The notes beneath the pieces were generated by a model, which was not told the DNA's origin, made no database searches, and saw only the letters and a program-made list of their open reading frames with translations. From Balanoglossus misakiensis (lineage: Eukaryota; Hemichordata), in contig CM082587.2 in NCBI GenBank assembly GCA_040954595.2, forward strand, positions 11,532,001-11,596,000: 64,000 nucleotides of DNA. The letters are read 5' to 3'. The position numbers were made by a program, and so were the translations under genes. Positions 37,533-48,177 of the stretch are shown one piece after another (within the stretch, counting starts at the first letter, position 1; every line of letters starts with the position of its first letter).

Positions 37533-37992
37533 TTCAAATTGTCATGAAATGTGTTGTGTCGACTGCTTCCAAAAACATTTCTGAAAATTGACTGATGTGT
37601 CCCGCTTTGAAATAAACCCATCAAGAAACAACAAACAAACAAGACAAACACACCCTAAGGGCCGACAGAGGCGAGAGAAAAAAACCCAAAGGGCCAAAAA
37701 AAGAGAAGACTGAGAAGAGACGAAACTCCCTTCCCCGGAGGAAAAAAACAAACAGGGAAAGGGGGCAAGACGAAAAGGAGAAGAAATACAAAAAGAACAA
37801 AAAAGAAGGGCAAGAAAAAAAAAACCTACTCTGCTCGAGTGCCACACCTTCTCTGTGTCGGAGGTGTATTGAGATCTTTAAAATCAATGGCCGACAACGT
37901 TACCGTTATTCTATGAATACTGTGTTTGGTAATTCAAAGTCGTACGCTACTATCCAGTTTACATTTACAATTTTCATTTACATTTACAAATG
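37533..37992 (-). other. LINE inter-ORF region with long polypyrimidine stretch
   Basis: Between the ORF1 and ORF2 frames lie 460 bp. About 37620-37830 is purine-rich on the plus strand, so it is a C/T-rich run of roughly 200 nt in the LINE transcript, ending some 90 nt before the ORF2 ATG. Open frames of 88 and 101 codons here are low-complexity (Phe/Leu/Ser) and show no domain, so they are not called. The stretch may matter for how ORF2 is translated, but nothing in the sequence proves it. Confidence 0.6.
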
Positions 37993-38279
37993 TCATTTTT
38001 CTGGAATGTCATTTACCGTGAGTTCCTTTTTGACACCATTAGCGTACTTGATTACGAGTGTTGCCGGCACTTTCCAAGCTATGTAGCAGCTTTTCGTCGA
38101 CGCTTCTTTCTTTATCTTGCTTGCATACTGTAGTAGCCTCTTCCGTTCCGCGTATACTTTCTTGCTTACATCGTCAGACACATAAATCTGGTTTCCTTTC
38201 AACTTGTTTCCTTTCAGGCATCCAGGGGCCGCAAATAAAATCTGTCTGGCTTCGTTGGCGTTACCGAAGACCACCATAA
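37993..38279 (-). CDS. LINE ORF1 C-terminal fragment
   Basis: An open frame of 94 residues from the ATG at 38277 begins at the 5' truncation point. Its sequence (an FGNANEARQIL segment, then YAERKRLLQYASKIKKE, then SCYIAWKVPATLVI) resembles the C-terminal domain of L1-type ORF1 RNA-binding proteins, where an R/K-rich 'ERKRLL' helix precedes two short beta strands. The coiled coil and RNA-recognition part are absent because the element is 5'-truncated. Assignment rests on similarity of pattern and on position directly upstream of ORF2. Confidence 0.65.
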
Positions 38280-38296
38280 TGACCCGCTGTGACTTT
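38280..38296. repeat. LINE target-site duplication, copy 2
   Basis: Second copy of TGACCCGCTGTGACTTT, at the truncated 5' border of the minus-strand LINE. The satellite linker continues without a gap immediately afterwards (CCCTGTTCGG). Confidence 0.93.
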
Positions 38297-41200
38297 CCCT
38301 GTTCGGTTTGCCCGACTTAGCCAACGTCTTTGTACTAGAGTGTCGGGTCTTTTGCAGAGCCAGGCCGAAGGTAATCCGACTTGATCACCGTTGCTAACGA
38401 ACGCTAGTGTCTGTCATGGTGTGCCGGGGTTTTAGTCGAGCCAGGCCGTAGGAGATCTGACTTGATCATCGTGGTCAATGTACGCGTGTTTCCGCTCTAA
38501 AGTGCCGGGGCTTCAGCTAAACCAGGCCGTAGGAAATCCGACGTAATCACCGTTGATAAATTACGCCAGTCTGTGTCATATAGAGCCGGTGCACCAGCCG
38601 AGTCACGCCGTAGGAAATCTGACTTGATCAACGTGGTCAATGTACGCCTGTTTCTGCTCTAGAGCGCCGGGGCTTCAGCTGAGCCAGGCCGTAGGAAACC
38701 CGACGTGATTACCGTTGTTAACTTACGCCAGTCTGTGTCCTATATATAGTGCCGGGGCATCAGCCGTGCCAGGTCGAAGGAAATGTGAGTAGATCAACGT
38801 GGTTTTTGTACGCGTGTTTCTGCTCTAGAGTGCCAGGGCTTTAGCCAAGCCATGCCGTAGGAAATCTGACTTGATCAACGTTGCTAACGAACTCTAGTGT
38901 CTATCATAGTGTGCCGGGGTTTTAGTCGAGCCAAGCCGTAGGAGATCAGACTTGATCAACGTGGTCTCTGTACGCGTGTTTCTGCTCTAGAGTGCCGGGG
39001 CTTTATCCAAGCCATGCCGTAGAAAATCTGACTTGATCACCGTTGCTAACGTACGATAGTGTCTGTCATATTGTGACGAAGATTTAGCCGAGCCAGGCCG
39101 TAGAAAAATCGACTTGTTCAACGTTACCAGTGTGCAACTGTTTCTGCTCTAGAGTGTCAGGATTTTAGCCGACTTATGCTGTAGGAAATCTGAGTTGATG
39201 AACGGGAATTCAATGTTAGAAAATCCGTGTGGAAAGTATCTCTACCCGTTTGAAACTAAGAAAAGAATTTATTTTTATTTATTTTGTAAAAAAGACAATT
39301 TTTCGAAAAAAAAGTCGAAAATGGTAATTTTGTCTTGGGTGATTCAAATTATACCGCCTTTTCTGCAATTTGCAGCACTTTTTACAAGAGAACGACACTT
39401 CATGCTCCATAATATTTCCGAAAATGAAGAAAAGAGTTAATTTTTTATTATTTTTTAAAAATTTACCTTTTTTGTCAAAATATGGCCAAAATGGCTATTT
39501 TTTATTGAATTCCGTCAATATCTCTGCATTTTTGGAGTGGTCGAAAGTTTTAACATACAATCAACATGTCATATATGATCAGGGCACCAAATTCGAAGAA
39601 CAAAGGTTTTTTTATTTTTTTTTCTAAAAATGACATTTTCAAGGAAAATTTGGTAAAAAGCAATTTTGTCTGCAGTGAGCCAAATTAGACGGTCTTTTGT
39701 GGAATTTGTATCGATATATACATACGAAGAGCATTCTATACTCCATCAGATTTCCGAAAATGTAGAAAACAGGTCTTTTTTGTAATTTTCAAAAATTTAC
39801 CATTTTGACCAAATTGTGGCTAAAATTGTTATTTTCGTGTTGAATGCCGCCAGTGTCACTGCTTTTAAAAGTCATAAAAACGTTTAACATACAAGCAATT
39901 GTTTATATATGATCAGGTCACCGAATTAAAAAAAATAAAGAATGTTTTGCCTAAAAATTACCTTTTTGGTGCAAAAACGCAATTTTGTATTAAATCAGCT
40001 CATTCAGAGTGCATTTTTTATAATCAGCACCATGTTTACATATAATGGAAATTTCATACATCATCAGATATCCAAATATGAAAAAATGATTTAGATTTTA
40101 GATGATTGTCCAAAATTAGCTGATATCTAACAAATGTAGTATTGAACCGTTCTGTTCCCCCCCCCCCTTTACATTATATGCGGTACGCCGATGTCAGCTT
40201 ACCCGGCAGTACTGTAGGCCGTGCCCCCAACAAACGTCGGTGTTTGAAACGCCCTGGTTAAATTCGGGCTCTCTCTTTAAATTGACAGGCAATAATGCAG
40301 TCCTACCGGAACAAATGTCAAGTGTTGAACCGCTGTGACTTTCCCTGTTCGGTTTGCCCGACTTAGCCAACGTCTTTGTACTAGAGTGTCGGGTCTTTTG
40401 CAGAGCCAGGCCGAAGGAAATCCGACTTGATCACCGTTGCTAACGAACGCTAGTGTCTGTCATGGTGTGCCGGGGTTTTAGTCGAGCCAGGCCGTAGGAG
40501 ATCTGACTTGATCATCGTGGTCAATGTACGCGTGTTTCCGCTCTAAAGTGCCGGGGCTTCAGCTAAACCTGGCCGTAGGAAATCCGACGTAGTCACCGTT
40601 GATAACTTACGCCAGTCTGTGTCATATAGAGCCGGTGCACCAGCCGAGTCACGCCGTAGGAAATCTGACTTGATCAACGTGGTCAATGTACGCCTGTTTC
40701 TGCTCTAGAGTGCCGGGGCTTCAGCTGAGCCAGGCCGTAGGAAACCCGACGTGATTACCGTTGTTAACTTACGCCAGTCTGTGTCCTATATATAGTGCCG
40801 GGGCATCAGCCGTGCCAGGCCGAAGGAAATGTGAGTAGATCAACGTGGTCTCTGTACGCGTGTTTCTGCTCTAGAGTGCCAGGGCTTTAGCCAAGCCATG
40901 CCGTAGGAAATCTGACTTGATCAACGTTGCTAACGAACGCTAGTGTCTGTCATAGTGTGCCGGGGTTTTAGTCGAGCCAAGCCGTAGGAGATCAGACTTG
41001 ATCAACGTGGTCTCTGTACGCGTGTTTCTGCTCTAGAGTGCCGGGGCTTTATCTAAGCCATGCCTTAGAAAATCTGACTTGATCACCGTTGCTAACGTAC
41101 GCTAGTGTCTGTCATATTGTGACGGAGATTTAGCCGAGCCAGGCCATAGAAAAATCGACTTGTTCAACGTTACCAGTGTGCAACTGTTTCTGCTCTAGAG

Positions 41201-44200
41201 TGTCAGGGTTTTAGCCGACTTATGCTGTAGGAAATCTGAGTTGATGAACGGGAATTCAATGTTAGAAAACCCTTGTGGAAAGTATCTCTACCCGTTTGAA
41301 ACTAAGAAAAGAATTTATTCTTATTTATTTTGTAAAAAAGACAATTTTTCGAAAAAAAGTCGAAAATGGTAATTTTGTCTTGGGTGATTCAAATTATACC
41401 GCCTTTTCTGGAATTCGCTGCACTTCTTACAAGAGAACGACACTTCATGCTCCATAATATTTCGGAAAATGAAGAAAAGAGTAATTTTTTTATGATTTTT
41501 TAAAAATTTACCATTTTTGTCAAAATATGGCCAAAATGGCTATTTTTTCTTGAATTCCGTCAATATATCTGCATTTTTGGAGTGGTCGAAAGTTTTAACA
41601 TACAATCAACATGTCATATATGATCAGGGCACCAAATTCGAAGAACAAAGGTTTTTTTATTTTTTTTTCTTCTAAAAGTGACATTTTCAAGGAAAATTTG
41701 GTAAAACGCAATTTTGCCTGCAGTGAGCCAAATTAGACGGTCTTTTTTTTTAGAATTTGTATCGATATATACATACGAAGAGCATTCTATACTCCATCAG
41801 ATTTCCGAAAATGTAGAAAACAGGTATTTTTTTGTAATTTTTAAAAATTTACCATTTTGACCAAATTGTGGCTAAAATTGTTATTTTCGTGTTGAATGCC
41901 GCCAGTGTCACTGCTTTTAAAAGTCATAAAAACTTTTAACATACAAGCAATTGTTTATATATGATCAGGTCACCGAATTAAAAAAATAAAGAATGTTTTG
42001 CCTAAAAATGACCTTTTTGGTGCAAAAACGAATAAAACGCAATTTTGTATTAAATCAGCTCATTCAGAGTGCATTTTTATAATCAGCACCATTTTTACAT
42101 ATAATGGAAATTTCATACATCATCAGATATCCAAATATGAAAAAATGAATTAGATTTAAGATGATTGTCCAAAATTAGCTGATATCTGATAAATGTAGTA
42201 TTAAACCGTTCTGTTCCCCCCCCCCTACATTACATGCGGTACGCCGATGTCAGCTTACCCGGCAGTACTGCAGGCCGTGCCCCCAACTAACGTCGGTGTT
42301 TGAAACGCCCTGGTTAAATTCGAGCTTTCTCTATAAATTGACAGGCAATAATGCAGTCCTACCCGAACAAATGTCGAGTGTTGACCCGCTGTGACTTTCC
42401 CTCTTCGGTTTGCCCGACTTAGCCAACGTCTTTGTACTAGAGTGTCGGGTCTTTTGCAGAGCCAGGCCGAAGGAAATCAGACTTGATCACCGTTGCTAAC
42501 GAACGCTAGTGTCTGTCATGGTGTGCCGGGGTTTTAGTCGAGCCAGGCCGTAGGAGATCTGAATTGATCATCGTGGTCAATGTACGCGTGTTTCCGCTCT
42601 AAAGTGCCGGGGCTTCAGCTAAACCAGGCCGTAGGAAATCCGACGTAATCACCGTTGATAACTTACGCTAGTCTGTGTCATATAGAGCCGGTGCACCTGC
42701 CGAGTCACGCCGTAGGAAATCTGACTTGATCAACGTGGTCAATGTACGCCTGTTTCTGCTCTAGAGTGCCGGGGCTTCAGCTGAGCCAGGCCGTAGGAAA
42801 CCCGACGTGATTACCGTTGTTAACTTACGCCAGTCTGTGTCCTATATATAGTGCCGGGGCATCAGCCGTGCCAGGCCGAAGGAAATGTGAGTAGATCAAC
42901 GTGGTCTCTGTACGCGTGTTTCTGCTCTATAGTGCCAGGGCTTTAGCCAAGCCATGCCGTAGGAAATCTGACTTGATCAACGTTGCTTACTAACGATAGT
43001 GTCTGTCATAGTGTGCCGGGGTTTTAGTCGAGCCAAGCCGTAGGAGATCAGACTTGATCAACGTGCTCTCTGTACGCGTGTTTCTGCTCTAGAGTGCCGG
43101 GGCTTTATCCAAGCCATGCCGTAGAAAATCTGACTTTATCACCGTTGCTAACGTACGCTAGTGTCTGTCATATTGTGACGGAGATTTAGCCGAGCCAGGC
43201 AGTAGAAAAATCGACTTGTTCAACGTTACCAGTGTGCAACTGTTTCTGCTCTAGAGTGTCAGGGTTTTAGCCGACTTATGCTGTAGGAAATCTGAGTTGA
43301 TGAACGGGAATTCAATGTTAGAAAACCCGTGTGGAAAGTATCTCTACCCGTTTGAAACTAAGAAAAGAATTTATTCTTATTTATTTTGTAAAAAAGACAA
43401 TTTTTCGAAAACAAGTCGAAAATGGTAATTTTGTCTTGGGTGATTTAAATTATACCGCCTTTTCTGGAATTTGCAGCACTTTTTACAAGAGAACGACACT
43501 TCATGCTCCATAATATTTCCGAAAAAATAAGAAAAGAGTTATTTTTTATGATTTTTTAAAAATTTACCATTTTGTCAAAATATGGCCAAAATGGCTATTT
43601 TGTCTTGAATTCCGTCAATATCTCTGCATTTTTGGAGTGGTCGAAAGTCTTAACATACAATCAACATGTCATATATGATCAGGGCACCAAATTCGAAGAA
43701 CAAAGGTTTTTTTATTTTTTTTTTCTAAAAATGACATTTTCAAGGAAAATTTGGTAAAACGCAATTTTGTCTGCAGTGAGCCAAATTAGACGGTCTTTTG
43801 TGGAATTTGTATCGATATATACATACGAAGAGCATTCTATACTCCATCAGATTTCCGAAAATGTAGAAAACAGGTATTTTTTGTAATTTTCAAAAATTTA
43901 CCATTTTGACCAAATTGTGGCTAAAATTTTTATTTTCGTGTTGAATGCCGCCAGTGTCATTGCTTTTAAAAGTCATAAAAACTTTTAACATACAAGCAAT
44001 TGTTTATATATGATCAGGTCACCGAATTAATAAAATAAAGAATGTTTTGCCTAAAAATGACCTTTTTGGTGCAAAAACGAATAAAACGCAATTTTGTATT
44101 AAATCAGCTCATTCAGAGTGCATTTTTTATAATCAGCACCATGTTTACAAATAATGGAAATTTCATACATCATCAGATATCCAAATATGAAAAAATGATT

Positions 44201-45964
44201 TAGATTTTAGATGATTGTCCAAAATTAGCTGATATCTAATAAATGTAGTATTGAACCGTTCTGTTCCCCCCCCCCCCTACATTATATGCGGTACGCCGAT
44301 GTGAACTTACCCGGCAGTACTGCAGGCCGTGCCCCCAACTAACGTCGGTGTTTGAAGCGCCCTGGTTAAATTCGGGCTTTCTCTATAAATTGACAGGCAA
44401 TAATGCAGTCCTACCCGAACAAATGTCGAGTGTTGACCCGCTGTGACTTTCCCTCTTCGGTTTGCCCGACTTAGCCAACGTCTTTGTACTAGAGTGTCGG
44501 GTCTTTTGCAGAGCCAGGCCGAAGGAAATCCGACTTGATCACCGTTGCTAACGAACGCTAGTGTCTGTCATGGTGTGCCGGGGTTTTAGTCGAGCCAGGC
44601 CGTAGGAGATCTGACTTGATCATCGTGGTCAATGTACGCGTGTTTCCGCTCTAAAGTGCCGGGGCTTCAGCTAAACCAGGCCGTAGGAAATCCGACGTAA
44701 TCACCATTGATAACTTACGCCAGTCTGTGTCATATAGAGCCGGTGCACCAGCCGAGTCACGCCATAGGAAATCTGACTTGATCAACGTGGTCAATGTACG
44801 CATGATTCTGCTCTAGAGTGCCGGGGCTTCAGCTGAGCCAGGCCGTAGGAAACCCGACGTGATTACCGTTGTTAACTTACGCCAGTCTGTGTCCTATATA
44901 TAGTGCCGGGGCATCAGCCGTGCCAGGCCGAAGGAAATGTGAGTAGATCAACGTGGTCTCTGTACGCGTGTTTCTGCTCTAGAGTGCCAGGGCCAAGCCA
45001 TGCCGTAGGAAATCTGACTTAATCAACGTTGCTAACGAACGCTAGTGTCTGTCATAGTGTGCCGGGGTTTCAGTCGAGCCAAGCCGTAGGAGATCAGACT
45101 TGATCAACGTGGTCTCTGTACGCGTTTTTCTGCTCTAGAGTGCCGGGGCTTTATCCAAGCCATGCCGTAGAAAATCTGACTTGATCACCGTTGCTAACGT
45201 ACGCTAGTGTCTGTCATATTGTGACGGACATTTAGCGGAGCCAGGCCGTAGAAAAATCGACTTGTTCAACGTTACCAGTGTGCAACTGTTTCTGCTCTAG
45301 AGTGTCAGGGTTTTAGCCGACTTATGCTGTAGGAAATCTGAGTTGATGAACGGGAATTCAATGTTAGAAAACCCGTGTGGAAAGTATCTCTACCCGTTTG
45401 AAACTAAGAAAAGAATTTATTCTTATTTATTTTGTAAAAAAGACAATTTTTCGAAAAAAAGTTGAAAATGGTAATTTTGTCTTGGGTGATTCAAATTATA
45501 CCGCCTTTTCTGGAATTTGCAGCACTTTTTGCAAGAGAACGACACTTCATGCTCCATAATATTTCCGAAAATGAAGAAAAGAGTTAATTTTTTATGATTT
45601 TTTAAAAATTTACCATTTTTGTCAAAATATGGTCAAAATGGCTATTTTTTCTTGAATTCCGTCAATATATCTGCATTTTTGGAGTGGTCGAAAGTTTTAA
45701 CATACAATCAACATGTCATATATGATCAGGGCACCAAATTCGAAGAACAAAGGTTTTTTTATTTATTTTTTCTAAAAATGACATTTTCAAGGAAAATTTG
45801 GTAAAACGCAATTTTGTCTGCAGTGAGCCAAATTAGACGGTCTTTTGTGGAATTTGTATCGATATATACATACGAAGAGCATTCTATACTCCATCAGATT
45901 TCCGAAAATGTAGAAAACAGGTATTTTTTGTAATTTTCAAAAATTTACAATTTTGACCAAATTG
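38297..45964 (+). repeat. Right arm of satellite, distal part
   Basis: The array resumes exactly in register after the LINE. The landmark falls at 39206, 41252, 43308 and 45354 (spacings 2046, 2056 and 2046 bp). The unit near 39195 carries the open 81-codon variant that marks the last type of the higher-order block in the left arm. Units here carry more private substitutions and small indels than those near the junction (for example a truncated subrepeat near 44990 and extra T near 41746), as expected of a less homogenised array edge. The array is interrupted at 45965 by an LTR element. Confidence 0.92.
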
Positions 45965-46296
45965 TGGGGAAGTATCGTGGCAGTGATCAATACTCCCGGG
46001 AGGGGGTTCGAGTATACTGACGTCGGAAAAGAAGCGAACGATTCAGTGCTAGGTAAAACACTGGTTTATTACCATCTGAATCCAACAACAAAGTAACACC
46101 ACAGAGCTCCTTAGAAAATGCTGCCCGAAAGCGCCAAAACTGGGTTATATATAAGTCCCACGAACGCCGGAGCAAACACTCAAAAATTACAATAAATCTG
46201 CTACAAGTATAAAGTTTGGCGGGAAACAAAGTCAACTCTGATAGGGTAAGAGTTTCCGTCACGTGATCCTTCTGGAGTAAATCTCTCACTTCTCCA
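45965..46296 (-). repeat. 3' LTR of BEL/Pao element
   Basis: A 332-bp LTR. On the minus strand it begins TGGAGAAGT and ends ACTTCCCCA, an 8-of-9 inverted terminal match with TG...CA ends. It contains a TATATATAA box near 46146-46155 and AATAAA near 46064-46069 (sense strand). A polypurine tract lies immediately before it in the element. The outer border fuses to the satellite at ATTGTGG, with two or three ambiguous bases. Confidence 0.8.
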
Positions 46297-46310
46297 TATT
46301 CTCCCCCGCG
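46297..46310 (-). other. Polypurine tract of the BEL/Pao element
   Basis: On the element's sense strand a GCGGGGGAGAA run stands directly before the LTR start, the expected primer site for plus-strand DNA synthesis. Confidence 0.65.
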
Positions 46311-46471
46311 CAAAGGAAAGTCTCGAAAATCGTCAGAAAAAAAAAACATCAAATAACATGAAATATGATTAAAGTCACCTAAAGTGTTCAAGGATAATAA
46401 ACTAATGTTCATTGTGTCAGTAAACATGATAACAGTCACAATGCGATCGAAATTGTTTTCCAATTTCAAAG
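46311..46471 (-). other. Non-coding spacer between integrase end and LTR
   Basis: A 161-bp AT-rich stretch between the stop codon of the polyprotein and the polypurine tract. A 162-codon open frame spans it and the LTR, but it has no domain and overlaps the LTR, so it is not called. Confidence 0.5.
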
Positions 46472-47398
46472 TCAAATAGAGAGATCCGCTATTCGTACTC
46501 GAGCGGCAACTGCAGAGTCTCTGACAGGTCGTCTCGGGGGTACAACATCCGCCTTCACCGAGGAATCTTCAGAGGCTCCAGCTGTGTCGACTGTTTCAGT
46601 ATTCGTGTTGGAATCTGCTCCAATACCTGTATTATCTCCAGACACAGTTGACAGCTCCTTGGAGACAACTTCCAATGGGTACAATTTATGGATAGGTCGG
46701 TTTGTAGGACCACCTGCGGTGTTCAACTCCGCAGATCGTACCAGTTTATCATTACCGAAGATCAACCTTGTTACAGTTCCTAAATGCCATTTCGGACGTT
46801 TGTCAGTGTCACTGTGTATTATCACGACATCTCCGACCTTGATGACATTATCACGAGTTCCTTTGGTGGGATGTCGTTCACGTAGGGCAGTCAGATAATC
46901 GGACGACCATCTTCGCCAAAATTGATCGTGTAATCTTGATAGATGTTCATATCTTTTGTTGATTTCACGATTATCACAGTAAGATGGGTCAATCACCTCT
47001 TCGTCGGTGATCTCGATGTACGGCAATGATGTCAGTGTCCTGCCATGTAGCAAGTGATTTGGGGTCAATCCAATATTGTCGTTTATACTGGATGACACGT
47101 ACGTTAACGGCCTGTCGTTTAAAACGGCTTCAATTTCAGTCACAACTGTGGCGAGTTCATCAAAGGTTAGGTTAGCTCGACCGAGAGTTTTCCTAATAGC
47201 GTTCTTTGTCAAAGCAATCAGCCTCTCCCAGAAGCCACCAAACCAGGTCGCGCGCTTCGGTATAAACGTCCATTGTACACGATGTGCGGCGAGAAAGTCA
47301 TTTACTTCTGGCGTATCAAACAGTGTTTTGATTTCATTGGCAGCCGATAAATAAGTCGATGCGTTGTCTGACAGCATCCTACTCGGCAAAGAACGTCT
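46472..47398 (-). pseudogene. BEL/Pao polyprotein fragment: integrase C-terminal part and DUF5641-type domain
   Basis: This is the C-terminal end of a BEL/Pao-type pol polyprotein. The integrase core is entered at its second catalytic Asp (the SDN motif) and continues to the third acidic residue in GGFWERL, followed by the NDRPLTYV and LTPNHLLHGR blocks that are diagnostic for Pao/BEL elements. The C-terminal domain (VGDVVIIHSD, WHLGTV, LYPLEV) is the one commonly found after these integrases. The first catalytic Asp, reverse transcriptase, protease and gag are missing: the element ends abruptly at 47398 in satellite. The reading frame itself is intact. Its apparent start is only the truncation point. 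It cannot move on its own. Confidence 0.9.
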
Positions 47399-48017
47399 CG
47401 CTCTAAAGTGCCGGGGCTTCAGCTAAACCAGGCCGTAGGAAATCCGACGTAATCACCGTTGATAACTTACGCCAGTCTGTGTCATATAGAGCCGGTGCAC
47501 CAGCCGAGTCACGCCGTAGGAAATCTGACTTGATCAACGTGGTCAATGTACGCCTGTTTCTGCTCTAGAGTGCCGGGGCTTCAGCTGAGCCAGGCCGTAG
47601 GAAACCCGACGTGATTACCGTTGTTAACTTACGCCAGTCTGTGTCCTATATATAGTGCCGGGGCATCAGCCGTGCCAGGCCGAAGGAAATGTGAGTAGAT
47701 CAACGTGGTCTCTGTACGCGTGTTTCTGCTCTACAGTGCCAGGGCTTTAGCCAAGCCATGCCGTAGGAAATCTGACTTGATCAACGTTGCTAACGAACGC
47801 TAGTGTCTGTCATAGTGTGCCGGGGTTTTAGTCGAGCCAAGCCGTAGGAGATCAGACTTGATCAACGTGATCTCTGTACGCGTGTTTCTGCTCTAGAGTG
47901 CCGGGGTTTTAGCCGACTTATGCTGTAGGAAATCTGAGTTGATGAACGGGAATTCAATGTAAGAAAACCCGTGTGGAAAGTATCTCTACCCGTTTGAAAC
48001 TAAGAAAAGAATTTATT
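47399..48017 (+). repeat. Satellite segment between BEL/Pao and the nested hairpin block
   Basis: GC-half subrepeats resume mid-unit and lead to the GAATTC landmark at 47950 and the first ~65 bp of the AT half. Two subrepeats are lacking near 47903, where GAGTGCCGGGG passes straight into TTTTAGCCGACTTATG. The unit is split at AAGAATTTATT (48017) and continues at 57734. Confidence 0.9.
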
Positions 48018-48052
48018 GGGGGCACAAGCGCCCTCAGGCGGCTTGTGCCCCC
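48018..48052 (+). repeat. Start hairpin H1
   Basis: A 12-bp perfect stem (48018-48029 with 48041-48052, GGGGGCACAAGC) plus three inner pairs. It is followed by ATTGGTATTGTTGG, as in the other copies. Confidence 0.9.
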
Positions 48053-48083
48053 ATTGGTATTGTTGGAATTTTTCTTTATTATT

Positions 48084-48114
48084 AGGGGCACAAGCCTATC
48101 GGGCTTGTGCCCCT
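48084..48114 (+). repeat. Start hairpin H2
   Basis: A 13-bp perfect stem (48084-48096 with 48102-48114, AGGGGCACAAGCC) and a TATCG loop. Confidence 0.92.
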
Positions 48115-48145
48115 ATTGGTATTGTTGGAATATTTCTTCTTTATT

Positions 48146-48177
48146 ACGGGCCCAAGCCAAGCCAGGCTTGGGCCCGT
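48146..48177 (+). repeat. Start hairpin H3
   Basis: A 13-bp perfect stem (48146-48158 with 48165-48177, ACGGGCCCAAGCC). Relative to H2, a changed base in the left arm (CGGG) is matched by the compensating base in the right arm (CCCG). Confidence 0.92.

Larger units (their letters stand above)
33654..38279 (-). mobile_element. L1/Tx1-like LINE, 5'-truncated, with TSD and poly(A)
   Basis: This non-LTR retrotransposon inserted into the satellite's linker segment. Reading on the minus strand it holds the C-terminal end of ORF1 (38279-37993), a pyrimidine-rich inter-ORF region, a full-length ORF2 (37532-33818) with one frameshift, a short 3' UTR, an AATAAA signal and a poly(A) tail. Flanking 17-bp duplications and the 5' truncation are typical of target-primed reverse transcription. 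The implied nick ACTTT/CC on the plus strand would let the tail anneal to TTT. The excised length (4643 bp with one TSD) restores a normal 2046-bp satellite unit. The insertion is only in the right arm, so it probably postdates the inversion. Confidence 0.95.
45965..47398 (-). mobile_element. Truncated BEL/Pao LTR retrotransposon in the satellite
   Basis: The element consists of an integrase end, spacer, polypurine tract and one LTR. The left flank stops in the AT-rich half of a unit (ATTGTGG); the right flank resumes at CTCTAAAGTGCCGGGG in the GC half. In intact units these points are about 730 bp apart, so that much satellite was lost along with the 5' part of the element. A single deletion after insertion would explain both. 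No target-site duplication can be recognised. Confidence 0.88.

Noticed and set aside
37542-37887. Open frames of 88 and 101 codons on the minus strand
   Set aside because: Low-complexity translation of the LINE polypyrimidine tract.
45987-46475. 162-codon open frame on the minus strand
   Set aside because: It overlaps the LTR and polypurine tract of the BEL/Pao element and has no domain.
48018-48177. Integron-like attC sites from stacked hairpins
   Set aside because: No integrase or cassette genes are present, and the ends carry inverted copies of the hairpin arm plus a palindrome, which fits a eukaryotic mobile element better.
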